Made by a program: the position numbers and the translations under genes
Source of the DNA: RGIG8700 sp964568815
Lineage (GTDB): Bacteria > Bacillota > Clostridia > RGIG6154
Assembly (NCBI GenBank): GCA_964568815.1
Contig: CAZMRY010000031.1
Coordinates: forward strand, 1-17,437
Reading direction: 5' to 3'
DNA length: 17,437 nucleotides
The notes under the pieces: generated by a model
Database searches by the model: none
Told to the model about the DNA's origin: nothing
What the model saw: only the letters and a program-made list of their open reading frames with translations
Shown: in pieces, positions 5,847 to 12,545 of the stretch
Layout of the letters: the number at the start of each line of letters is the position of its first letter
Numbering within the stretch: position 1 is the stretch's first letter

Positions 5847-6174
5847 GTTTAGATAAAAATCGTTCTATAATTGTCAAAATCGTTTCTTTATCGTAAGCAG
5901 AAAGCTTGCGATATTTTTTTATGAACTTTTCTTCTTCACTATTTAATGCCATTTCAGAGGTTTGTTCGATTTTGTGCCTGATGTCTGTATGACCGATAAG
6001 GTAATCAACAGATGTTTCAAAAAAATCTGCAAGCAGACAAAGGGTTTCGCTGTTTGGCTCAACATCATGATTTTCATATTTATTTATAGATTGCTGACTA
6101 ACATTAACCTTTTCAGCAAGCTGTTTTTGACTTAATCCCTTTTCTAATCTTAACAACTTCAAGTTTTTTATCAT
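5836..6174 (-). CDS. XRE-family (HTH_3) transcriptional regulator
   Basis: A 112-residue protein. Residues 3-60 are a Cro/C1-type helix-turn-helix with SQKQLAEKV (15-23) and the recognition helix SQQSINKYE (26-34), then the usual PNSETLCLLADFF and SVDYLIG segments. The C-terminal half (about 75-108) is two predicted helices, FIKKYRKLSAYDKETILTII, of the kind found in small self-standing regulators and phage-type repressors, probably for dimerisation. The ATG has AAGGAGGGG 5 bases upstream. Two inverted repeats in the upstream region (6187-6221) suggest autoregulation. It sits between repeat copies 2 and 3, and its last codons and stop are made of repeat sequence. Targets other than its own promoter cannot be told. 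Confidence 0.88.
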   Translation of the reverse strand: MIKNLKLLRLEKGLSQKQLAEKVNVSQQSINKYENHDVEPNSETLCLLADFFETSVDYLIGHTDIRHKIEQTSEMALNSEEEKFIKKYRKLSAYDKETILTIIERFLSKRHP

Positions 6175-6186
6175 AACAACCCCTCC

Positions 6187-6221
6187 TTGTTATATTATTA
6201 GCATAACAACTATTTTTAGTT
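6187..6221 (-). promoter_or_regulatory. Two dyads upstream of the XRE gene, possible operators
   Basis: TTGTTAT (6187-6193) and ATAACAA (6203-6209) form a dyad with a 9-base spacer. AACTA (6208-6212) and TAGTT (6217-6221) form a second, adjoining dyad around TTTT. They lie directly upstream of the regulator's ribosome-binding site, where its promoter must be. Cro/C1-type proteins bind such dyads. Binding here is inference. Confidence 0.5.
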
Positions 6222-6362
6222 ATGTAAGCATAGCTTGTATGATGCAAACTTACTTTGTTCGTTTATGATGCGAAGCATTCAAAATAATGTTGCAAGGCAA
6301 CGCATCATAGCGAAGCCACTTCATAAGCGACAGCGACTTAATATTCCGTAGGAATACATCAT
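6222..6362. repeat. Fishbone hairpin repeat, copy 3 (left end diverged)
   Basis: Same order as copies 1 and 4 from the third hairpin on: AAAC-TT-AC-TTT-GT-TC-GTTT (6246-6264), ATGATGCG (6265-6272), GTTGC-AAG-GCAAC, CGCATCAT (6301-6308), AGCGAAGCC, ACTTCAT, AAGCGACAGCGACTTAAT, ATTCC-GTA-GGAAT, ACATCAT. The outer left modules are eroded (ATGTAAGC, ATAGCTTGT, ATGATGC). Its right end contains the stop codon of the four-helix-bundle gene. TTTTAGTT just outside its left end is shared with copy 4. Confidence 0.88.
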
Positions 6363-6718
6363 TTTAACTCTGCATTTTGTTTTGCGGTTTTTATTGAAGA
6401 AATAAGAGTTACTCTTATTTCTGTACAGAGAGATGCGTAGTCTTTGTACACAGCTTCAGTTATGTAGTTTGTTTTGTATAACAATTCAAGCCAGTAGTCG
6501 GTTTCGTTGGCTTCTTTTAATGCAATTTGCAGTTTGGAAATAAAATCATTTCTGCTATGTGCATATTGAGCTTCTCTGATATTTGCTCCAATTGAAGTTC
6601 CGCTTCTGCCAACTTGATTTGCCATAAGTGTTTCTTTATTGTTTTTAAGTTGTTTTACCAAATTAATTATCTTAATAGAAAAATCCATAGATAGGTTTGA
6701 AAGTTTATCATTTTTCAT
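6359..6718 (-). CDS. Four-helix-bundle protein (23S rRNA intervening-sequence / S23 family)
   Basis: 119 residues from the ATG at 6718, chosen because AAAAGGTG lies 6 bases upstream. A GTG at 6727 would overlap that site. The family signature is clear: RSGTSIGANIREA at residues 38-50, then DFISKLQIALKEAN (58-71) and ETDYWLELL (72-80). All-helical, basic, no membrane segments. Relatives are encoded in intervening sequences of 23S rRNA genes, and the fold is shared with the Avd accessory protein of diversity-generating retroelements, which binds nucleic acid. The function of free-standing members is not established. Here it is bracketed by repeat copies 3 and 4, its stop lies in copy 3, and its ribosome-binding site starts about 10 bp from copy 4. 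No reverse transcriptase or rRNA is nearby. A role with the hairpin repeats is a hypothesis. Confidence 0.9.
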   Translation of the reverse strand: MKNDKLSNLSMDFSIKIINLVKQLKNNKETLMANQVGRSGTSIGANIREAQYAHSRNDFISKLQIALKEANETDYWLELLYKTNYITEAVYKDYASLCTEIRVTLISSIKTAKQNAELK

Positions 6719-6741
6719 TTTTGTCACCTTTTGTTTTAGTT

Positions 6742-6909
6742 ATGAAGCATCGGCGATGCCGATATGAAGCACAGGCAAAGCCTGTATGAAGCAGACTCAC
6801 TTTGTTCGTTTATGATGCGAAGCATTCAAAATAATGTTGCGAAGTAACGCATCATGGCGAAGCCACTTCATAAGCGACAGCGACTTAATATTCCGTAGGA
6901 ATGCTTCAT
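6742..6909. repeat. Fishbone hairpin repeat, copy 4 (complete)
   Basis: 168 bp, same module order as copy 1 with ATGAAGC at 6742, 6764 and 6786, ATGATGCG (6812-6819), CGCATCAT (6848-6855) and GCTTCAT at the end (6903-6909). The first hairpin is ATCGGC-GAT-GCCGAT where copy 1 has ATTTCGC-TAT-GCGAAAT: different sequence, same pairing. The second hairpin is identical. The third is AGAC-TC-AC-TTT-GT-TC-GTTT. It ends two bases before the proS terminator. Confidence 0.9.
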
Positions 6910-6911
6910 TT

Positions 6912-6943
6912 ATTAAAAAATGCCCCGAAGGGCATTTTTTAAT
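6912..6943 (-). terminator. Intrinsic terminator of ispD-ispF-proS, stop codon in the stem
   Basis: ATTAAAAAATGCCC pairs with GGGCATTTTTTAAT over 14 bp around a CGAA loop. The A/T tracts on both sides let it work in either direction. The proS stop codon (6939-6941) lies within the stem. Confidence 0.88.
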
Positions 6944-8378
6944 ATGCTTTGCCCCAGTAAACCATCTTTATAGCTTTCTTACCGCAACAAATACATTTAT
7001 CTGAAATTTCTTCCTGCTCAAATGGGATACATCTTGAGGTTGCACCTGTAAGCTCTTTTACTTTAAGCTCACATTCTTCTTCTCCGCACCACATTGCTTT
7101 GATAAAGCCGGGGTTTTCGTCAAGCTGTTTCTTCATTTCGTTTATATCGGTCATTTTGTAGGTTCTTTCTTCTCGGTGTGCTCTTGCTTTTTCAAGCATT
7201 GAATTCTGAACCACATCTAAAAGCTTTTCAACCTCCTCTTTTATGTTGTCAAGAGATACAACAACCTTTTCACCATTATCGCGTCTTGCAATAACTGCCT
7301 GATTGTTTTCAATGTCTTTAGGCCCGATTTCAATTCTCAGCGGTATACCTCTCATTTCCTGGTCGCTGAACTTAAATCCTGGGCTCTTGTCTGATGCGTC
7401 AACCTTAACTCTGACTGTGTCTTTAAGAGTGTTATAAAGCTCGTCTGCCTTATCTAAAACGCCTTCCTTGTGCTGAGCGATTGGAATAATCATAACCTGA
7501 GTTGGGGCAATTCTTGGTGGGAGAACAAGTCCGTTATCATCACCATGAACCATAATGATTGCACCGATAAGTCTTGTTGTAACACCCCATGATGTCTGAT
7601 GAACATATTTAAGCTGATTGTCTTTATCTGCAAACTGAATGTCAAAAGCCTTTGCAAAACCGTCACCAAAGTTATGTGATGTACCTGACTGAAGAGCAAT
7701 ACCGCTGTGCATAAGAGCCTCTATTGTGTATGTCTGTTCTGCACCTGCGAATTTTTCCTTGTCTGTTTTCTGTCCCTTGACAACAGGCATTGCAAGATAG
7801 TTTTCACAGAAATCAGCATATACATTTAACATTCTGATTGTTTCTTCCTGAGCATCTTCTGCAGTTGCGTGGGCTGTGTGACCCTCCTGCCATAAGAATT
7901 CAAGACTGCGAAGGAACGGTCTTGTTGTTTTTTCCCATCTTACAACACTGCACCACTGATTGTAGAGCTTTGGAAGGTCTCTGTATGAATGGATAATATC
8001 TTTGTAATGGTCGCAGAAAAGAGTTTCTGATGTAGGACGAACGCAAAGTCTTTCTGTCAGTGGTTCAAGTCCGCCATGTGTTACCCATGCAACCTCAGGA
8101 GCAAAGCCCTCAACATGGTCTTTTTCCTTTTGAAGTAAGCTTTCGGGAATAAACATAGGCATATAAACATTTTCATGTCCTAAATCTTTGAACATTTTAT
8201 CAAGAGTTGCCTGAATGTTTTCCCAGATAGCATAGCCGTAAGGCTTGATAATCATACAACCGCGAACTCTTGAATAATCAACAAGCTCTGCCTTTTTTAC
8301 AATATCTGTGTACCATTTTGCGAAGTCTACATCCATAGATGTAATGTCTTCAACGAATTTTTTTGAATCTTTAGCCAT
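6939..8378 (-). CDS. proS: Prolyl-tRNA synthetase, archaeal/eukaryotic type
   Basis: Charges tRNA-Pro with proline in the cytosol. At 479 residues it has the short ProS type 3 form with no editing insertion between motifs 2 and 3. Visible are RPTSET (114-119), motif 2 from R147 to E161 followed by FLWQEGHTAHAT, the TSHNFGDGF loop and motif 3 GVTTRLIGA (265-273). The anticodon-binding domain follows (about 290-400), then a C-terminal zinc-binding domain with C431, C436, C462 and C465. It ends in tyrosine, as this type typically does. The ATG has AGGAGG nearby. The ispF stop codon overlaps the proS leader, so the two are tightly linked. This type is common in Clostridia and need not mean recent transfer. 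Confidence 0.97.
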   Translation of the reverse strand: MAKDSKKFVEDITSMDVDFAKWYTDIVKKAELVDYSRVRGCMIIKPYGYAIWENIQATLDKMFKDLGHENVYMPMFIPESLLQKEKDHVEGFAPEVAWVTHGGLEPLTERLCVRPTSETLFCDHYKDIIHSYRDLPKLYNQWCSVVRWEKTTRPFLRSLEFLWQEGHTAHATAEDAQEETIRMLNVYADFCENYLAMPVVKGQKTDKEKFAGAEQTYTIEALMHSGIALQSGTSHNFGDGFAKAFDIQFADKDNQLKYVHQTSWGVTTRLIGAIIMVHGDDNGLVLPPRIAPTQVMIIPIAQHKEGVLDKADELYNTLKDTVRVKVDASDKSPGFKFSDQEMRGIPLRIEIGPKDIENNQAVIARRDNGEKVVVSLDNIKEEVEKLLDVVQNSMLEKARAHREERTYKMTDINEMKKQLDENPGFIKAMWCGEEECELKVKELTGATSRCIPFEQEEISDKCICCGKKAIKMVYWGKAY

Positions 8379-8387
8379 TTTATCCTC

Positions 8388-9004
8388 CTACTCTACAATG
8401 CAAACAGCATGAGCTTCCATGCCTTCACCGCTTCCGCAGTAGCCCATATGTTCTGATGTTGTAGCTTTTATGTTAATATTATTTATNNNNNNNNNNNNNN
8501 NNNNNNNNNNNNNNNNNNNNNNNNNNNNNNNNNNNNNNNNNNNNNNNNNNNNNNNNNNNNNNNNNNNNNNNNNNNNNNNNNNNNNNTTCCGCAGTAGCCC
8601 ATATGTTCTGATGTTGTAGCTTTTATGTTAATATTATTTATATCTGTTTCAAGTGCATTTGCAACATTTTCACGCATTTTTTCAATGTGTGGCATAAGCT
8701 TTGGAGCCTGTGCAATTACTGTTGCATCTATGTTTACCACTTTATAGGGCAGAATAATTTCTTTTGTAAGTCTTAAAAGCTCAAGACTTGAAATACCCTT
8801 GAATTTTCCGTCGCTGTCAGGGAAGTGGCAGCCTATATCCCTTTTTGCCGCCGCACCAAGGAGTGCATCGCATATTGCGTGAAGAAGAACATCTGCATCT
8901 GAGTGCCCAAGCAGACCTTTTTCGTATTCTATTTTCACACCGCCTAAGTATAAATCTCTATCTTCCGCAAGTCTGTGAAAATCAATTCCGTGACCTATTC
9001 TCAT
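8388..9004 (-). CDS. ispF: 2-C-methyl-D-erythritol 2,4-cyclodiphosphate synthase, interrupted by an assembly gap
   Basis: Fifth enzyme of the MEP isoprenoid pathway: cyclises the CDP-ME phosphate to MEcPP. Residues 1-139 are readable from the ATG at 9004: GHGIDFHRL with metal ligands D8 and H10, H42, and FPDSD at 61-65. The frame then reaches 100 N (8487-8586). The 55 bases on each side of the N are identical, and collapsing them continues the frame as YCG-SGEGMEAHAVCIVE and a TAG at 8388-8390. That gives 153 residues with the expected IspF C terminus, so the gene is very probably intact in the organism. It overlaps ispD by 4 bp (ATGA). The stop sits just upstream of the proS ribosome-binding site. 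Confidence 0.95.
8432..8641. other. Scaffold gap with duplicated 55-bp ends (assembly artefact)
   Basis: Bases 8432-8486 and 8587-8641 are identical (both begin TTCCGCAGTAGCCCATATG) and enclose exactly 100 N. Two contig ends overlapping by 55 bp were evidently joined with a default gap instead of being merged. Removing one copy and the N restores the ispF frame. The length 55 fits a common de Bruijn k-mer size. Confidence 0.92.
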
Positions 9005-9744
9005 TCAAAATCACCTCTGTATGCCAAAAGTGCTGAGATTATAAAATAATCATCAGGGGTTGTAAGCTTTATATTTGAGCTTTCCGAGGGCACGATTGAA
9101 ACCTTTTTTCCAAGTGCCTCAAGAAGTCTGCAATCGTCTGTTGCATCAAGATTGTTTTCTGCAGCATAGTAGTGTGCATCAACGATTAAGTTTCTGTCAA
9201 AGCCCTGAGGTGTTTGTATCAAATAAAGATTTTCTCTTGGGATTGTATCTTTTATATAGCCCTCGCTGTCTGCAAGCTTGATTGTATCCTTAACAGGAGT
9301 TCCAAGTGCCGCCGCACCGTTTTGTCTTGTTTCTTCAATGCAGTTTAAAATAGACTGAGGAGTTACAAGAGGTCTTGCACCGTCGTGAATTAAAACAATA
9401 TCACATTCGTCTGAAAGGGCGGAAAGTCCTTTTTTAACACTTTCCTGTCTGGTGCTTCCGCCTGTTACAATAGATGTAACCTTTTCATAACCAAAGGCTT
9501 CAACTATTTCTTTTACAAATGCAAAATCCTTTTCTGAGGTAACGATAATAATATCATCAACCTCGTGGCAGTTTTCAAAGGCATCTAATGTGTATGCGAT
9601 AACAGGTCTTTCATCGATACTTAAAAAAAGCTTGTTGAAATCAATGCCCATTCTTGTTCCGCTGCCGCCTGCGGCGATTATTGCTGTAACGGTATTTTCT
9701 TTTTTTTCAGAGCCGGGGAAAATCCCTTTTATTATCTTAGCCAT
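9001..9744 (-). CDS. ispD: 2-C-methyl-D-erythritol 4-phosphate cytidylyltransferase
   Basis: Third enzyme of the MEP isoprenoid pathway: couples MEP to CTP, giving CDP-ME. Of the 247 residues, AAGGSGTRMG (24-33) is the nucleotide-binding loop, with K38 following. GGSTRQESV, HDGARPL and GTPVKDTIK are further family motifs. A 17-residue N-terminal extension precedes the usual start, but GTGAGGT 4 bases before the ATG at 9744 supports this start and no better one lies inside. First gene of the ispD-ispF-proS operon, overlapping ispF by 4 bp. The ispD-ispF pairing is a common arrangement, sometimes as one fused protein. Confidence 0.97.
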   Translation of the reverse strand: MAKIIKGIFPGSEKKENTVTAIIAAGGSGTRMGIDFNKLFLSIDERPVIAYTLDAFENCHEVDDIIIVTSEKDFAFVKEIVEAFGYEKVTSIVTGGSTRQESVKKGLSALSDECDIVLIHDGARPLVTPQSILNCIEETRQNGAAALGTPVKDTIKLADSEGYIKDTIPRENLYLIQTPQGFDRNLIVDAHYYAAENNLDATDDCRLLEALGKKVSIVPSESSNIKLTTPDDYFIISALLAYRGDFE

Positions 9745-9769
9745 TTTTACCTCACATTCTATCTAGTCT

Positions 9770-9798
9770 ATTATATATAATATTGCTTTTAATTGCAA
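9770..9798 (-). promoter_or_regulatory. Promoter of ispD-ispF-proS
   Basis: Minus strand: TTGCAA (9798-9793), 17-bp spacer, TATAAT (9775-9770), 26 bp upstream of the ispD ATG. The mutS promoter begins 19 bp away on the other strand, so the two operons diverge from one short control region. Confidence 0.75.
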
Positions 9799-9816
9799 GT
9801 ATTTTTACAAAAGATA

Positions 9817-9845
9817 TTGAAAAAAATCAGCATTTGAAGTATAAT
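9817..9845 (+). promoter_or_regulatory. Promoter of the mutS operon
   Basis: TTGAAA (9817-9822), 17-bp spacer, TATAAT (9840-9845). The leader to the mutS ATG at 9928 would be about 75 bases. No riboswitch or strong hairpin is evident in it. Confidence 0.75.
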
Positions 9846-9927
9846 GTATGGAGGAATATTATAAAATCAGGGATGCTGTGTAAATACGGTGTTTTATAAT
9901 AAATTTAGTAACAGGAGAAAAAACAAA

Positions 9928-12537
9928 ATGCTTACTCCAATGATGCAACAATACATGGAAATAAAAGAGAAAAACAAGGACACCATAATTTTTTATCGCC
10001 TTGGTGACTTTTACGAAATGTTTTTTGAAGATGCAAAAACCGCGTCACAGATTTTAGGGCTTACATTAACAGGCAGAGATTGTGGTCTTGAAGAAAGAGC
10101 ACCTATGTGCGGTGTACCTTTCCACAGCTGTGACCCATATATAACAAAGCTTGTTGCCGCAGGCTACAAGGTTGGTATCTGCGAGCAGGTTGAAGACCCT
10201 AAAGAGGCAAAGGGAATAGTTAAAAGAGAAATCGTAAGGGTTGTAACACCAGGAACAATAACCCTTTCAGATGCAGTTGAAGAAACAAAAAACAACTTCC
10301 TTGTATGCATATTCTCAAAGGGAGGAAAGTACGGATTTTCTGTAACAGATGCTTCAACGGGTGAGGTTTATGCAACAGAATTCAATCAGGCAGGTGCAAA
10401 ATCTGACCTTTTAAGCGAAATAGCAAAATTTTCTCCGTCAGAAATTATATTCAACAAAGAAGTTGAAGGGGATAAATTCTTAAAAAGAGTTTTAAAAGAA
10501 AAATATAATGCTTATATTCAGGGCATAGATTCTGTTTGCCAGGAAAAAGAAAACGCACAGAATATGCTTAATAAACATTATGCAGACAATAAAGAATTAT
10601 TTACAAAAGAGTTGGCTCTTTGTGCAACTGCAATGCTTTTTGACTACCTTGAACAAACACAGATGACTGACCTTTCCCATATGAAAGCTGTTCAGGTTTA
10701 TGACAGCGTTCAGTTTTTATCTTTAGATTCTGTGGCAAGAGCTAATTTAGAGCTTGTTAAAACTATGCGTGACGGAAACAAAAGAGGTTCACTCTTAAGC
10801 GTTATAGACAGAACCTGTACCCCTATGGGCGGAAGAATGATTTCAAACTGGGTTCAGCAGCCTCTTGTATCAGTTGCAAACATAAAGAGAAGAAACAAGG
10901 CGGTTGAGGAATTTTATAATAACAATGCTTTAAGAGACGATTTAAGATATGCTCTTAAAGATATAAACGATATTGAAAGACTTGTTTCAAAAATAGAGTA
11001 TCAGACAGTTAATGGTAAGGACCTGATTGCCCTTAAAAATACTATTAAGAAACTTCCTCTTATTGCAAGCCTTGCGGCAGGGTGCAGAAGCAGTTTAATG
11101 CTTGAGCTTTACACAGATTTTGACTTACTTGGCGATATTTACGGTCTTATAGATGATGCCATTGATGATGATGCACCTTTCTCTGTAAGAGAGGGCGGAA
11201 TTATCAAAAGAGGCTACGATGAACAGCTTGACGAATGGATTTACGGAAGAGACCACGGTAAAGACAGATTAAAAGCTTTAGAGGCTGAAGAAAAAGAAAA
11301 AACAGGCATAAAAAATCTTAAGATTGGGTTTAATAAGGTTTTTGGATACTATCTTGAGGTTACAAAGTCATACCAAAATCTTGTGCCTGAAACATATATA
11401 AGAAAACAGACTTTAGCAAATGCAGAAAGATACATAACCCCTGAGCTTAAAGAAATTGAGGACCTTGTTTTGAGGTCTGACGAAAAGATTGTAGACAGAG
11501 AGTACAAGCTTTTCTGCGAAATAAGAGAAAAAATCAAAGAGCAAAGCACAAAAATTCAGAAAACCGCAAGAGTTATTGCAACAATGGATGTTCTTGCATC
11601 ACTTGCAGAGGTTTCTGTTAAAAATGCATATGTTATGCCTGAAATTGATGCAGGTGATATTATAGATATCAAAGACGGAAGACACGCAGTTGTTGAGCAT
11701 TTTATGAGAGAGTCTCTCTTTGTTCCAAACGACACGCTTTTAGACTGCGACGAGAATATGTTCTCAATTATAACAGGCCCTAATATGGCAGGTAAGTCCA
11801 CATATATGAGACAGATTGCAATAATCGTAATTCTTGCACAGATGGGATGTTTTGTTCCTGCAAAGTCTGCAAGAATAGGTGTTGTTGACAAGATTTTCAC
11901 AAGAATAGGTGCATCGGATGATTTAGCATCAGGACAGAGTACCTTTATGGTGGAAATGAACGAAATGGCAAACATCATAAACAACGCAACATCAAAATCA
12001 CTTTTAATTATTGACGAAATAGGCAGAGGCACATCAACCTTTGACGGACTTGCAATAGCCTGGGCAATAGTTGAATATATAACAGACAAAAAGAAAATAG
12101 GTGCAAGAACACTTTTTGCAACCCATTACCACGAGCTTACTGTGCTTGAAGACCAGATTAAAGAGGTTAAAAACTACTGCATAACCGCCAAAAAGAGAGA
12201 AGACGATATTGTGTTCTTAAGAAAAATAATAAGAGGCGGTGCAGATGAAAGCTACGGTATTGAGGTAGCAAAGCTTGCAGGAATTTCAGACAGCGTTGTT
12301 AAAAAGGCAAAGAAAATTTTAGGTCAGCTTGAAACAGGGGGACAAAAGCAAAAGAACAAAGAAGTCCTTTCTGCAAAGCCTGTTGAAACAGAAATGCCGA
12401 TGCAGTTCAATATGTTTGACGGACCTAAAAATGAAATAATAGAAGAGCTTAAAAACATTTCCCTTGAGGTGTTAACACCTATTGAGGCAATGAATAAATT
12501 ATTTGAGTTAAAGAATAAGGCTGAGAAGCTTAATTAG
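9928..12537 (+). CDS. mutS: DNA mismatch repair protein MutS
   Basis: Mismatch-recognising ATPase. From the ATG at 9928 it has 869 residues, a normal length. This start is chosen because the protein then begins MLTPMMQQYMEIK as in the family and AGGAG lies upstream. A GTG at 9889 would add 13 unconserved residues. Near the N terminus RLGDFYEMF contains the F-x-E mismatch-probing motif. Lever and clamp domains occupy the middle. The ATPase has Walker A GPNMAGKST (617-625), the LASGQSTFMVEM region and Walker B with signature LLIIDEIGRGTSTFDG (692-707). The C terminus shortens to a helical tail for dimerisation. The TAG stop overlaps the ribosome-binding site of mutL, so the two repair proteins are made together. 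Confidence 0.98.
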   Translation: MLTPMMQQYMEIKEKNKDTIIFYRLGDFYEMFFEDAKTASQILGLTLTGRDCGLEERAPMCGVPFHSCDPYITKLVAAGYKVGICEQVEDPKEAKGIVKREIVRVVTPGTITLSDAVEETKNNFLVCIFSKGGKYGFSVTDASTGEVYATEFNQAGAKSDLLSEIAKFSPSEIIFNKEVEGDKFLKRVLKEKYNAYIQGIDSVCQEKENAQNMLNKHYADNKELFTKELALCATAMLFDYLEQTQMTDLSHMKAVQVYDSVQFLSLDSVARANLELVKTMRDGNKRGSLLSVIDRTCTPMGGRMISNWVQQPLVSVANIKRRNKAVEEFYNNNALRDDLRYALKDINDIERLVSKIEYQTVNGKDLIALKNTIKKLPLIASLAAGCRSSLMLELYTDFDLLGDIYGLIDDAIDDDAPFSVREGGIIKRGYDEQLDEWIYGRDHGKDRLKALEAEEKEKTGIKNLKIGFNKVFGYYLEVTKSYQNLVPETYIRKQTLANAERYITPELKEIEDLVLRSDEKIVDREYKLFCEIREKIKEQSTKIQKTARVIATMDVLASLAEVSVKNAYVMPEIDAGDIIDIKDGRHAVVEHFMRESLFVPNDTLLDCDENMFSIITGPNMAGKSTYMRQIAIIVILAQMGCFVPAKSARIGVVDKIFTRIGASDDLASGQSTFMVEMNEMANIINNATSKSLLIIDEIGRGTSTFDGLAIAWAIVEYITDKKKIGARTLFATHYHELTVLEDQIKEVKNYCITAKKREDDIVFLRKIIRGGADESYGIEVAKLAGISDSVVKKAKKILGQLETGGQKQKNKEVLSAKPVETEMPMQFNMFDGPKNEIIEELKNISLEVLTPIEAMNKLFELKNKAEKLN

Positions 12538-12545
12538 GAGAAAAA

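Noticed and set aside
5178..6909. CRISPR-like array from the recurring ATGAAGC words
   Set aside because: The words are 7 bases, spacers are self-complementary hairpins rather than unique sequence, and no cas genes are present.
9848..9883. 11-codon leader peptide before mutS
   Set aside because: The ATG lies only 3 bases after the -10 box, upstream of the expected transcription start, so it would not be in the mRNA.
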